Source of the DNA: Arcticibacter tournemirensis
Lineage (GTDB): Bacteria; Bacteroidota; Bacteroidia; Sphingobacteriales; Sphingobacteriaceae
Reading direction: 5' to 3'
Length of the DNA: 64,000 nucleotides
NCBI RefSeq assembly: GCF_006716645.1
Contig: NZ_VFPL01000001.1
Span: forward strand, 1,116,001-1,180,000
The translations under genes and the position numbers were made by a program. Below the pieces are notes generated by a model. The model had not been told where the DNA came from. It ran no database searches and saw only the letters and a program-made list of their open reading frames with translations. Position 1 is the first letter of the stretch. Each line of letters begins with the position of its first letter. Shown here one piece after another: positions 27,524-37,127 of this stretch.

Positions 27524-28348
27524 CTAGAACTGCTTGCGGAAAGACACTGGAGAAACGCCAGTGTTTTTTGTAAAAAAACGAATGAAATAGGCGTCGTCTT
27601 CATAATTCAGACTATGGGCTATCTCCTTTACGGTCATATTTGTATGAGCCAGCAGGCGTTTGCTTTCCAGAATGATTCTGTCTTTGATAATGTCATTTGG
27701 AGTGCTTTTACTGAGCAATCCTATTTTCTTACTTAGGTTTTTGGGGGTAACAAACAATAGTTCGGCATAGTCGGCAACGGAATGCAGGGTTTTGTAGTGC
27801 TGTTCTACCAATTTGCTGAATCTTCTTAAAAATTGCACATCTGCCTGCTGGTCGTTTTCGGCTAAGTGGTGCTGCTGCTTCCAGATCCTGATTGATTTTA
27901 AGATAATCAATTTCAATAAGGTCCGAAGCATTTCCTCTGTACTGGCATCCTCATTCTCCATTTCCGACAGAACTTCTTTAAGTATAGCCTGAATTTCCGT
28001 GGACTGACTTTCATTGAGCGCTATAAAAGGCACTTCAAATACATTGTTGTATAGTATTCCGTCGCAGGCCACTTCCTGATCATGAATTTCCACGCAATAA
28101 AAGTCTCTGTTGAAATGGATCAATCGACCCTCGACGGTTTCGCAGGGCTTTAATACAACTTTAGGATTTATAAACAAGAGTGCGTCGGTTTCCATTGCGA
28201 ATTTCTGGAAATCGACCTGGATAACGGCATTCTTCGGTATGAATAAAATTTTGATGTGTTCGTCGATTGTACTTAAGTAATTTTCTGCAAGTGTACGCTC
28301 GCTGAATACCAAATTGCCAAATTGCTTATACGAAAAATGTTTTAGCAT
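27524..28348 (-). CDS. AraC-family transcriptional regulator
   Basis: An N-terminal cupin-like sensing region is followed by the AraC double helix-turn-helix: VADYAELLFVTPKNLSKKIG and VKEIAHSLNYEDDAYFIRFF, then TGVSPVSFRK. Start taken at ATG 28348 (MLKHFSYKQFGNLVF), giving 274 residues; the open frame extends 16 codons upstream. It lies 154 nt upstream of the hydrolase gene and is its likely regulator by position. Confidence 0.9.
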   Translation of the reverse strand: MLKHFSYKQFGNLVFSERTLAENYLSTIDEHIKILFIPKNAVIQVDFQKFAMETDALLFINPKVVLKPCETVEGRLIHFNRDFYCVEIHDQEVACDGILYNNVFEVPFIALNESQSTEIQAILKEVLSEMENEDASTEEMLRTLLKLIILKSIRIWKQQHHLAENDQQADVQFLRRFSKLVEQHYKTLHSVADYAELLFVTPKNLSKKIGLLSKSTPNDIIKDRIILESKRLLAHTNMTVKEIAHSLNYEDDAYFIRFFTKNTGVSPVSFRKQF

Positions 28349-28523
28349 TTGTTGCTTTCTATAGGTATGGATGGAAATTCCCTGGATGATTTCCAATGTT
28401 TTTCCGTATGCTAAAGATACGATTTCATCTTTTCTTGTAAGTAGTAAAATTCGGGGGAATATTAACGCGGTATTTTCAAAGTATTCTTTACGTCCTCATT
28501 ATAGTATTCTAAGGAGATAAGTG

Positions 28524-28531
28524 TAATTTTG
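28524..28531 (+). promoter_or_regulatory. ribBA -7 box (TAATTTTG), 7 nt before the ATG
   Basis: Exact TAnnTTTG match ending 7 nt before ATG 28539. There is no room for an FMN riboswitch in the transcript; a leaderless message is predicted. Confidence 0.5.
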
Positions 28532-28538
28532 CTAGCAA

Positions 28539-29801
28539 ATGGAAATTAAACTAAATACTATTGAGGAAGCCATTGACGAGCTGAAGGCTGGAAAGGTTAT
28601 CATTGTAGTAGATGATGAAGACCGGGAGAATGAAGGTGATTTTGTTACTACAGCGCGAAATGTTACTCCCGAAGTTATCAACTTCATGGCTGCTCATGGA
28701 AGAGGGCTTATATGTGCTCCCTTAAGCGAAAGTCGTTGTGATGAACTCAGGCTTAACCTGATGGTAGGTAAAAATACCGCACTTCACGAAACAAACTTTA
28801 CTGTTTCTGTGGATTTGATTGGCAATGGTTGTACAACCGGTATATCTGCGTCAGACCGTGCTAAAACTATACAAGCTTTAATTAATCCCGCGACCAGGCC
28901 TGAAGACCTGGGAAGGCCCGGGCATATATTCCCTCTTCGCGCGAAGGAGGGCGGTGTGCTGCGCCGTTCAGGACATACGGAAGCGGTAGTCGACCTGGCG
29001 AGCCTCGCTGGTATGGAGCCTGCAGGGGTGCTTGTGGAGATTATGAAAGAGGATGGCGAAATGGCGCGTCTTCCTGATCTCATGAAAATAGCCGAGAAGT
29101 TTAATCTTAAGATCATTTCTATCAAAGATCTTATTACCTATCGCCTGCAAACCGAAACGTTGATTGCTAAGGAGGTTTCTGTAACACTTCCGACAGAATG
29201 GGGTGATTTTCAGATGGTGGCTTATACTCAGCTTAATACAGGAGAACATCATCTTGCCCTGATTAAAGGGGAATGGGAGCCTGAAGAACCAGTTCTGGTG
29301 AGGGTACACAGCTCTTGTGTAACTGGTGATATTTTTGGATCCTGTCGCTGTGATTGCGGACCGCAATTACACAAGGCCATGGAGATGATAGAGAAAGAGG
29401 GGAGAGGTGTGGTTATTTATATGAACCAGGAAGGTCGCGGAATCGGACTGATCAATAAGCTGCATGCTTATAATTTACAAGAACACGGTTTTGATACCGT
29501 AGACGCAAATCTTAAGCTCGGTTTTAAAATGGACCAGAGGGATTATGGGATCGGTGCTCAGATATTGAGGAGCCTGGGTGTAACCAAGATGAGGTTAATG
29601 TCAAATAATCCTACAAAAAGAGCTGGCTTAATTGGCTACGGTCTTGAGATCGTTGATAATGTTCCGATTGAAATAAAATCTAACGTCCATAATGAAAAGT
29701 ATTTAAAAACGAAACGTGACAGGATGGGGCACACAATTCAGGGGACGATTGATAATGGACAGTTGACAATTGACAGGGGACAATTGACAGGGGACAATTG
29801 A
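28539..29801 (+). CDS. ribBA: Bifunctional 3,4-dihydroxy-2-butanone 4-phosphate synthase / GTP cyclohydrolase II
   Basis: Two first-step enzymes of riboflavin synthesis in one chain. Residues 1 to about 200 are RibB ([30 protein letters not shown]). The rest is RibA, with the zinc-cysteine motif [20 protein letters not shown] and NQEGRGIGL. The family normally ends soon after RDRMGHTI; here the frame continues 19 residues ([19 protein letters not shown]) that are translated 7-bp repeat. So the last 5% of the protein is repeat-derived. Confidence 0.95.
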   Translation: MEIKLNTIEEAIDELKAGKVIIVVDDEDRENEGDFVTTARNVTPEVINFMAAHGRGLICAPLSESRCDELRLNLMVGKNTALHETNFTVSVDLIGNGCTTGISASDRAKTIQALINPATRPEDLGRPGHIFPLRAKEGGVLRRSGHTEAVVDLASLAGMEPAGVLVEIMKEDGEMARLPDLMKIAEKFNLKIISIKDLITYRLQTETLIAKEVSVTLPTEWGDFQMVAYTQLNTGEHHLALIKGEWEPEEPVLVRVHSSCVTGDIFGSCRCDCGPQLHKAMEMIEKEGRGVVIYMNQEGRGIGLINKLHAYNLQEHGFDTVDANLKLGFKMDQRDYGIGAQILRSLGVTKMRLMSNNPTKRAGLIGYGLEIVDNVPIEIKSNVHNEKYLKTKRDRMGHTIQGTIDNGQLTIDRGQLTGDN

Positions 29802-29836
29802 GAATTGACAATGGACAGTTGACAGTTGACAATTGT
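29745..29836. repeat. Degenerate 7-bp tandem repeat (GACAGTT/GACAATT unit)
   Basis: About 12 imperfect units (GACAGTT, GACAATT, GACAGGG) run from inside the ribBA 3' end to within 3 bp of the TamB-like stop. The repeat encodes the ribBA C-terminal tail and forms the entire 37-bp convergent intergenic gap. Confidence 0.88.
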
Positions 29837-29838
29837 GA

Positions 29839-32800
29839 TCAGCGTTGTTTTTTGGTGCTTTCGGTGGGTGTGGGCAGGATTGCAGAGGGAGTTCCTGTGG
29901 AGTTTGTTGGAGTAGGTGAAGGGGTGGGCAGTTGCCGCCTTCTTTCTTCCCTGCGTTTTTGTCCAATCAGGGCCCTGAGGAATTCCGAGAAGGTTTCAAA
30001 ATCCTGCCGGTACACCAAACCTACAGCATTTATGTATTCCTGATCGGGATTTAAAAAGTTACGGTTGTTCAGCCTGTTGGATATCCTGGCTGTGAGACTA
30101 CCATCCTTTTGCAGCAGGTAAAGCATTTCCACGTCACGCGTTACAGTATTGCCAATTATATTATAGTCATTTACATCGGCTCTTCTGTCGGTAACGCCCC
30201 CGGTAATAACCAGACGATCTTTGAGGAATCTGAAAGATGCACTTGCTTCGTTAAACGACCGGATATTGAGGTCGACAAAATTGAGGTTAAGCCATTGAGC
30301 CAATATGTTATTAAACTGATTAACAAAAAGTTCAGTTCCCGCACTAATTAATGTAGAGTTGACGGCCTGAACGTTTACTCCGCCACTATTTGGGGAGAAC
30401 GACCTTCTTACGATTAAACTCAAAGCCTGGGTGTTCTTGTTGTTTACATCGTTAAAATAACTTTGAAGTTCGTCTTTTATATATGCATCTGAGGGGAAAT
30501 TGATGTCGAAAGTAATGTCGGGGCGAGTCAGGTTTCCACTAAGGTTCATAATCGCTTCAGTATGAACCCGTCCCTCGTTAGCGGCCCGCCCTGCAGCCAT
30601 ATATAGAGGCCTGATGTCGGTCCTTAAAGAATAAACGGCCTTAAGATTAATCAGCGCATCGGCGGGGTCACCCGTCCAGCGGATGGAGCCGCCCTGGCTA
30701 AGATCGAATATTTTATTGATAAAGTCCTGGGCCGTAAGCTGAAATTTCCCACTGGAGATAAGATAATCGCCATACATTTCAAAATCACCCTGGCTGGTAA
30801 TCTTAAGATTGATGGCAGCGTTTCCACGGCCATTTAATCTGCCAAGACTGGTAAATATATTTACGATAGAATTCTCATCAACGGCGAGGTCAATGTTGAG
30901 CACCAGGCCTGGAAGGAAGAAAGACTGGCTTTTAGGTGTGAACGTCGAATCCTTTGAAACGAAAGTAATGAAATCGTTCGTAGCAACCGTTTCGGAGGAA
31001 TTAAGGGGGATATTAAACACCGTTCCTTCTTCGGTTTTGGCGTTAATATCAATCCTCATGTTATTGGTTGGACCTTTAAATCTGAAAACTCCGGTTGCAT
31101 AGGCGGTGCCATAATAAAGAGGGTTGTCTTTAGCAGTGGTGTTCAAGGCCATAAAGTGGTTTGCGCGAATTGCAATATCAATGTTAGGATTCCCGGGATT
31201 CCGCATATCGACAGTGCCGTTGGCAGTGGCCTTATTGTTTTTCAGATCTGTTAACTCTAAATCGTTGATTTGTATGATACTGTTGCTTACAGATACTTCG
31301 TCGGTTATGCTGTAAGGGGTTTTAAGGTAATTTACTGTTAATTTCGCGTCTTTCAAACTTAGCGTTCCGTCGATCCGGGGGGCCAGTACATTTCCAGTTA
31401 CATTAAGCCTGGCTGAAGCCAGTCCGCTTACGTTAGATACCAGATGCCGGATAAAAGGCTGAAAAATTACCAGTTGATTGTCCTCCATTAGCAGAGTCAG
31501 GTCCAGCGTGTTTTTTTCTGCCCCTGCGTCATAGGTCCCTTTTACATTCATAGTTTGTTCGCCATCCTTGGTAATGTCCATATTGACGTTTACCAGCTTG
31601 GTTTCGTTGTCGAGGTCGGCTACCAAGTTGAGGTCGCCGATGCTGGTATTGTTCATCGTTAATGAATCGATTTTAAGCTCCGATTCTATTTTTGGTCTTT
31701 TGGCTACCGACGACAGGATGATGTGGCCGTTCATTTCACCTGTCATAGATACACCTGCTCCTCTGGTTACGGGATTGAAAGTAGCAACTTTGAATTGTTT
31801 GAAGTCGGCTTTCAGTTTATCAAGAGGGTCGGACGAAATAACACCATCGATAGTTAATAACTGATTATCTCTGCTTAGTTCAAACTCTTGAACAAAGACC
31901 TTCCCCTTATCAAATCTGAACTTTACCTGTTCGGGTACCTTCCAGACCTCCTGGTTGATAATTATATCGGATGGGAGAATACTTAAGCGTGCTAAAGTGT
32001 CACTACCAAATTCAACCAGTGCGTTCAAGTCAAGCTGGTTTGTGGCATTTTTATCTGAAAGTTTCACGTTCAGCGCCAGGCTGTCGTTATGAAAGATGTT
32101 GGCGATGTTTATGTTTTTAATATACAGGCTGTCGGTAATATCGATCCGGTCGGCCGTAAGAAAGATGTTCAGCGCATTCCGGGAAGCAGACTCGTCAAGA
32201 ATGAAGTTATTGATCCTGAGTTTTTTGTATTGAAGCAAAGGACTTGATCCGTTGAGCGCGGCGACACTATCCGCCGAAATAAAACGGCCATAAAAAACAG
32301 CTCCTTCCGGGATCTTCAGATCGGGCATAAACAGCATAGTAAAAGGAGCAAAGTCTTTTACTCTTAAATAGAAATTGAAGTTTTGCGAGCCTATCTTAAT
32401 AGCGGATGTTTTTAATGACGGGATATAGCGTTTCACGATGGAGACAAAATAGGATGGCAGCGTGTTAAGGTCAATCTCACCCCGTAGGTTAGCCTCCAGT
32501 ATGTCGGAGTTAACAGCGATTAAACGGTCGTTACCGGCGCCAGAGGCTGTAAGGCTGACAGCATTGACAAGCAAGGAGCTGTCGGGACTGGTAAGCCTGA
32601 GTTGGCTTAGTTCAAGGGTGCCCTCAAGATTATTTAAATTATTCCCCTTGAAGTTTGTCCTGAAATTAGCTTCAGCAACGAGTGTGTCTTTGGTGAACCC
32701 GAGCTTTCGGAGATTCGCATGACGTATGTCGGCATTGAAGTTGAATTCAGGTAGTTTTGGCCCCAAATTTATCATGCCGTCAAAGCCGAGCTTAAGATTC

Positions 32801-34290
32801 GGATCGTTTACTCCGATAATTCCTTTGAATATTTTGTTGCCTACGTTACCATCTACTTTGATGTTGGAGTACCTGTATCCTCTGAATTGGATATAGTCCG
32901 CCTTGAGATCAAGTTTTTCTTTCAATTGATTCAGGCGAAGGCCCTGACCCTTGATGCTGGCGCTAAGAGTAGCTCTTCCAAGATCTTTTTGTTCGAGCAA
33001 CTCACCCAGATTGAAATCAATAGCTTTAATAGTCCCAGAGTATGCAGCTGCGCCGTTCAGGTTCACCCTGACATCCGGAATAATTCTGCCTAAACTTGTT
33101 TTGATTTCGCCCTTCGCCCTGAAGTTTTTTATAAAGCCTGCAAACCTGCCCTTGAAATTAACATTGCCGAGTTTTCCAGCGATAGGGGGAACAAGGCCAG
33201 ACTGTCCGGATATTCCTTTTATGATTAAGTCTGCGTCTTTCTTATTCGTGAAAAGCTGCTGAACATTGAGATCCAAATAGGTTTTATTGATGTAAGGAAG
33301 TCCTTTAATATCAAAGTTTCCGCGGACGTACGTAGCCTGCCCCGCTTTAACTGAAAAATTACGGGCTTTGATATTATTAACGTAGCCACTTAAATTACCA
33401 TTGACTCTGACACTGATATCCATATGGCGAAGAGCGTCAGTGAAAAAAGCAATATCTTTTGAATAAACGGTCGTGTTTTTTAAGTTGCCCCTGACGAATA
33501 CCTTTTTAACAAAGTTATTGAAATCACCAAATCGTGAATACTTCATCAAAAGGTAGTTTCTGATCGTGCTATTGCCAGCCTGCAGTAATAATTTATTGAA
33601 CTCCATGCTATTGCTGTCGATAACCGCATTGGTGGTTAGATTCTTTAAATAAAAGCCACTCTTTTCCCTGAAGCTCATATTCCGTATCCCTGCCTTGAAA
33701 ATATGGTTTTTGGTATCGAGGTTCAGAACGGTTGTGTTGAGATTGAACAGAGAGACATCATTGAAGTTTATTCCCTTTATTGTATCGTTGCTGTTGAAGT
33801 TGCGGTATCTTAAAGCGGTATTGTTTAAAACGATCCTGTCGAAGGTAATATCGTAAGGCCTTTTAGAAGGTTTCTTTTTTGGCTTGGGTTTACCCGAGTC
33901 GAAATAGTTGATGATAAACTGCAGGTTGGTGGTTCCGTCTTTGTACTTTTTAAGGAAGAACTTTCCATTATCGAGCTGAGCCGTATTTACAGATACTTTG
34001 CGTAGGCGTATTGACAAAAGATTGAGATCGACACTGAACTTAGGAGCATATAATAAAGTATCTTTGTCGAGGTCCTGAAGGTAAAGGCCTTCCAGTACCA
34101 CAGATTTAAACGGCTTGATATACAGAGAGCCAATATCTACTACCGTGTTCAGTTCTTTTGAAAGATATTTCGCGGTTCTCTTGGCAATATAGGTTTGTAC
34201 AGGTTTAAACTGCAATGCAACAAAGAGGGATGCAATCAGCAGAATAATTACCGATAGCGTCCATAATGTTATTTTAAGTAGTTTTTTAAT
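29839..34290 (-). CDS. TamB-like translocation and assembly module protein (DUF490)
   Basis: A giant envelope protein of about 1483 residues with an N-terminal membrane anchor, long beta-helical repeat region of AsmA/TamB type and the C-terminal DUF490 domain. TamB-like proteins bridge inner and outer membranes and are linked to lipid transport. I extend it to ATT 34290: upstream of the first conventional start (TTG 34215) the same frame encodes KKLLKITLWTLSVIILLIAS, a typical anchor, before an in-frame TAA. No ATG, GTG or TTG occurs there, so AUU is the best start. The C-terminal tail is low-complexity (Pro/Thr/Ser). Divergent from tsaD. Confidence 0.87.
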   Translation of the reverse strand: MKKLLKITLWTLSVIILLIASLFVALQFKPVQTYIAKRTAKYLSKELNTVVDIGSLYIKPFKSVVLEGLYLQDLDKDTLLYAPKFSVDLNLLSIRLRKVSVNTAQLDNGKFFLKKYKDGTTNLQFIINYFDSGKPKPKKKPSKRPYDITFDRIVLNNTALRYRNFNSNDTIKGINFNDVSLFNLNTTVLNLDTKNHIFKAGIRNMSFREKSGFYLKNLTTNAVIDSNSMEFNKLLLQAGNSTIRNYLLMKYSRFGDFNNFVKKVFVRGNLKNTTVYSKDIAFFTDALRHMDISVRVNGNLSGYVNNIKARNFSVKAGQATYVRGNFDIKGLPYINKTYLDLNVQQLFTNKKDADLIIKGISGQSGLVPPIAGKLGNVNFKGRFAGFIKNFRAKGEIKTSLGRIIPDVRVNLNGAAAYSGTIKAIDFNLGELLEQKDLGRATLSASIKGQGLRLNQLKEKLDLKADYIQFRGYRYSNIKVDGNVGNKIFKGIIGVNDPNLKLGFDGMINLGPKLPEFNFNADIRHANLRKLGFTKDTLVAEANFRTNFKGNNLNNLEGTLELSQLRLTSPDSSLLVNAVSLTASGAGNDRLIAVNSDILEANLRGEIDLNTLPSYFVSIVKRYIPSLKTSAIKIGSQNFNFYLRVKDFAPFTMLFMPDLKIPEGAVFYGRFISADSVAALNGSSPLLQYKKLRINNFILDESASRNALNIFLTADRIDITDSLYIKNINIANIFHNDSLALNVKLSDKNATNQLDLNALVEFGSDTLARLSILPSDIIINQEVWKVPEQVKFRFDKGKVFVQEFELSRDNQLLTIDGVISSDPLDKLKADFKQFKVATFNPVTRGAGVSMTGEMNGHIILSSVAKRPKIESELKIDSLTMNNTSIGDLNLVADLDNETKLVNVNMDITKDGEQTMNVKGTYDAGAEKNTLDLTLLMEDNQLVIFQPFIRHLVSNVSGLASARLNVTGNVLAPRIDGTLSLKDAKLTVNYLKTPYSITDEVSVSNSIIQINDLELTDLKNNKATANGTVDMRNPGNPNIDIAIRANHFMALNTTAKDNPLYYGTAYATGVFRFKGPTNNMRIDINAKTEEGTVFNIPLNSSETVATNDFITFVSKDSTFTPKSQSFFLPGLVLNIDLAVDENSIVNIFTSLGRLNGRGNAAINLKITSQGDFEMYGDYLISSGKFQLTAQDFINKIFDLSQGGSIRWTGDPADALINLKAVYSLRTDIRPLYMAAGRAANEGRVHTEAIMNLSGNLTRPDITFDINFPSDAYIKDELQSYFNDVNNKNTQALSLIVRRSFSPNSGGVNVQAVNSTLISAGTELFVNQFNNILAQWLNLNFVDLNIRSFNEASASFRFLKDRLVITGGVTDRRADVNDYNIIGNTVTRDVEMLYLLQKDGSLTARISNRLNNRNFLNPDQEYINAVGLVYRQDFETFSEFLRALIGQKRREERRRQLPTPSPTPTNSTGTPSAILPTPTESTKKQR

Positions 34291-34297
34291 AGTTTTG
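34290..34297 (+). promoter_or_regulatory. tsaD -7 box (TAGTTTTG)
   Basis: TAnnTTTG match 38 nt before the tsaD TTG. It overlaps the proposed AUU start codon of the divergent TamB-like gene on the other strand. Confidence 0.5.
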
Positions 34298-34335
34298 CAG
34301 TTTAATTAATCACAACAATAAATAATATATCCGGT

Positions 34336-35337
34336 TTGGCTACAATTCTTGCTATTGAATCATCCTGCGACGAAACCTCTGCAGCTATCTGTATAGACGG
34401 TATAATGCGGTCTAATATTATCGCGACACAGGCGGTTCATCAAAAATATGGAGGGGTCGTACCGGAACTAGCCTCCAGGGCGCACCAACAAAATATTATT
34501 CCTGTCGTTCAGGAGGCTGTTGCGGCAGCAAAAATAAACAAAAAAGATATTGATGCAGTTGCTTTTACACGCGGGCCAGGTCTTTTAGGCTCGCTGCTTG
34601 TTGGTACCTCTTTTGCAAAGGCTTTTGCACTTGCAAATGATATACCTTTGGTTGAAGTAAACCACATGCAGGCCCATGTTCTGGCTCATTTTATTGATGA
34701 TCCGAAACCTGCGTTTCCTTTCCTCTGTCTCACTGTTTCGGGAGGGCATACTCAAATTGTCCTGGTACGTGATTTCTTTAATATGGAAATTGTGGGTGAA
34801 ACGAATGACGATGCCGCAGGAGAAGCTTTTGATAAAACAGCAAAAATTCTCGGCTTGCCCTATCCTGGCGGGCCGCTGATTGACAAATACGCCCGTGAGG
34901 GAAATCCTCTGGCATTCCCTTTTCCGGAACCACAGATTCCTGGTCTCGACTTCAGCTTCAGCGGGTTGAAAACATCTATTCTTTATTTTGTGAGGGACAG
35001 GCTAAAAGCAGATCCCGACTTTTTGAAGAATAATATGAACGACGTGTGCGCCTCTGTGCAGTACCGGATCATCACCATTTTAATTAATAAGCTGAGAAAG
35101 GCTGCAAAACAATATGGAATTAATGATATTGCCATTGCCGGCGGCGTATCGGCGAATTCAGGGCTTCGTGCTATGATGCAGGAGGCTGCAGAGAAATACA
35201 ATTGGTCTGTTTTTATTCCTGCTTTTCAATATTGCACTGATAACGCTGCTATGATTGCTATTGCAGGGTATTATAAATATATGAACAAAGACTTTGCTTC
35301 ACAGGATATTGCCCCTCTCGCACGAATGAACTTTTAA
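34336..35337 (+). CDS. tsaD: tRNA N6-adenosine threonylcarbamoyltransferase
   Basis: Transfers the threonylcarbamoyl group to A37 of ANN-decoding tRNAs with TsaB and TsaE. The metal-binding HMQAH motif, start ATILAIESSCDETSAAI and VSGGHTQI are diagnostic; 333 residues is normal. The start codon is TTG 34336; no closer ATG precedes the conserved ILAIESS. Followed after 11 nt by a small membrane-protein frame. tsaB is not in the window. Confidence 0.96.
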   Translation: MATILAIESSCDETSAAICIDGIMRSNIIATQAVHQKYGGVVPELASRAHQQNIIPVVQEAVAAAKINKKDIDAVAFTRGPGLLGSLLVGTSFAKAFALANDIPLVEVNHMQAHVLAHFIDDPKPAFPFLCLTVSGGHTQIVLVRDFFNMEIVGETNDDAAGEAFDKTAKILGLPYPGGPLIDKYAREGNPLAFPFPEPQIPGLDFSFSGLKTSILYFVRDRLKADPDFLKNNMNDVCASVQYRIITILINKLRKAAKQYGINDIAIAGGVSANSGLRAMMQEAAEKYNWSVFIPAFQYCTDNAAMIAIAGYYKYMNKDFASQDIAPLARMNF

Positions 35338-35348
35338 CCTGAATTGAA

Positions 35349-35528
35349 ATGCTGGTAACTACATTACTTTTTGTCGTTGTTTTTGCAGTCCCCTTGTTGG
35401 GCTTCTACTTTTACATTGCCCTTAAAGATAAGAATAAGCGGAAAATGATGGGGCTGTTAGTGATCATGCTCCTTTTCATTCTGGCGTCGGTGGTTGCCTA
35501 TTTTGTGAACCGGGGAAAAGGCGTGTAG
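35349..35528 (+). CDS. Small two-helix membrane protein, 59 residues
   Basis: ATG 35349 to TAG 35526-35528. Two membrane helices (LLFVVVFAVPLLGFYFYIAL and MGLLVIMLLFILASVVAYFV) flank a short positively charged loop KDKNKRK, so both ends should face the periplasm with the loop in the cytoplasm. It lies 11 nt after tsaD and 13 nt before the carotenoid-desaturase-like gene, so it appears to be a real operon member. Function unknown. Confidence 0.72.
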   Translation: MLVTTLLFVVVFAVPLLGFYFYIALKDKNKRKMMGLLVIMLLFILASVVAYFVNRGKGV

Positions 35529-35541
35529 AACGACACAACCT

Positions 35542-37014
35542 GTGAGCGTAAAGAGAAAAAAAGCGGTCGTTATTGGTGCGGGTATTGCCGGCATCGCTTC
35601 AGCTATTCGTCTGAGGGCAAAAGGTTATGATGTAGACGTTTACGAGGCCAACTCTTATGCAGGTGGTAAATTATCTGAATTCGTGATTGAGGGATTCAGG
35701 TTTGATGCAGGTCCGAGTTTGTTCACGATGCCCCAGTATGTCGACGAACTTTTTCTTCTGGCTGGTAAAAAGCCCCCCGCATATTTCTCTTACCGCAAGC
35801 TTGATATTGTTTGCCGCTATTTTTATGAAGATGGAACGCGCATATCGGCCTGGGCCGATGAAGATAAATTTGCGTCTGAAATTGAAAATAAAACGGTTGA
35901 TACAGCAAAGGCTATTAAGGCCTTCTTAAAGAAAAGCAGAAATATCTACGCAATTACACATCATGTTTTTCTCGAAAGATCACTTCATAAACTCGGCACC
36001 TATCTGCGCCTGCCGACGCTGATGTCATTTCTCCGGATGCCGGCTATTGATCCGTTCCGGACCATGAATGAAGCAAACAGCTCGTTTTTCAAGGACAGCA
36101 AAACTGTTCGTTTTTTTAACCGTTATGCCACATATAACGGGTCAGATCCTTACCGGGCGCCGGCCACTCTTAACATTATTCCTCATCTTGAACAACACTT
36201 TGGTGCCTGGTTTCCAGAGGGTGGAATGTACAGTATTACAAAATCTTTAGTAAAGCTTGCAGAAGACCTGGGTGTGAAATTTCATTACAACACACTTGTG
36301 CAGGAAATAATTGTTCGGGACGCACAGGCAAGGGGTGTTTTGATAAATGGCATGGTGGCGGAAGCAGATATTGTGATATCCAACATGGATGTGTGGTTTA
36401 CCTATAAAAAGTTGTTAAAGGACCAGCTTCCTCCAAAACGGATATTAAAACAAGAGAGGAGCAGCTCCGCTTTAATTTTTTACTGGGGTATCCGGCATCG
36501 CTTCCCTGAACTTGACCTCCATAATATTTTCTTTAGCGAAAATTACAGGGAGGAGTTCAAAGCAATCTGGCAGGATGGGAAAATATATGAAGACCCGACT
36601 GTGTATGTAAACATCAGTTCTAAATATAACCCTGATGACGCTCCGCCGGGATGTGAAAACTGGTTTGTGATGATCAATGTGCCTTCTAATGTGGGGCAGG
36701 ACTGGGATCGTTTGATTGCGGAGGCCCGAACGAATATTATTGCCAAGCTAAGCCGTAACCTAAAGATTGATGTGGAGGCGGTGATCTGTACTGAGAATAT
36801 TCTTGATCCGAGAAGTATCGAGTCGCAGACTTTCTCATATTGTGGCTCTCTGTATGGTTCGGGCTCTAATAATCGTTTTTCAGCTTTTTTACGGCATCCT
36901 AATTTTACCGGCAAAATAAAGAAACTGTATTTCGCTGGAGGAAGCGTTCACCCTGGAGGCGGAATACCTCTTGCATTGCTTTCTGCTAAAATTGCAGTAA
37001 ACAGCATCCGCTAA
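35542..37014 (+). CDS. Carotenoid desaturase-like FAD oxidoreductase (CrtD/CrtI type)
   Basis: A 490-residue flavoprotein: FAD-binding KKAVVIGAGIAGIASAIRLR at the N-terminus, YEANSYAGGKLSE, and the C-terminal signature GGSVHPGGGIPLALLSAK of the phytoene desaturase family. It resembles 1-hydroxycarotenoid 3,4-desaturase (CrtD) more than CrtI by my recollection, but the reaction is not settled. No crtB, crtY or crtZ lies nearby. The start is GTG 35542, 13 nt after the small membrane gene. Confidence 0.85.
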   Translation: MSVKRKKAVVIGAGIAGIASAIRLRAKGYDVDVYEANSYAGGKLSEFVIEGFRFDAGPSLFTMPQYVDELFLLAGKKPPAYFSYRKLDIVCRYFYEDGTRISAWADEDKFASEIENKTVDTAKAIKAFLKKSRNIYAITHHVFLERSLHKLGTYLRLPTLMSFLRMPAIDPFRTMNEANSSFFKDSKTVRFFNRYATYNGSDPYRAPATLNIIPHLEQHFGAWFPEGGMYSITKSLVKLAEDLGVKFHYNTLVQEIIVRDAQARGVLINGMVAEADIVISNMDVWFTYKKLLKDQLPPKRILKQERSSSALIFYWGIRHRFPELDLHNIFFSENYREEFKAIWQDGKIYEDPTVYVNISSKYNPDDAPPGCENWFVMINVPSNVGQDWDRLIAEARTNIIAKLSRNLKIDVEAVICTENILDPRSIESQTFSYCGSLYGSGSNNRFSAFLRHPNFTGKIKKLYFAGGSVHPGGGIPLALLSAKIAVNSIR

Positions 37015-37127
37015 AAGCGCTTTGCCCGGCCCTGTCCAATACGGTAAATTCTCCTAAAATTTCAACACAACCCGGTTGGTAGCTGAATTTTTAATAACTT
37101 CGTGAAGTCTTTTTAGAACGATCAGAG

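Noticed and set aside
28500..28538. FMN riboswitch before ribBA
   Set aside because: The -7 box lies 7 nt from the ATG, leaving no leader.
34213..34215. TTG as start of the TamB-like gene
   Set aside because: It would cut off the membrane anchor encoded upstream in the same frame.
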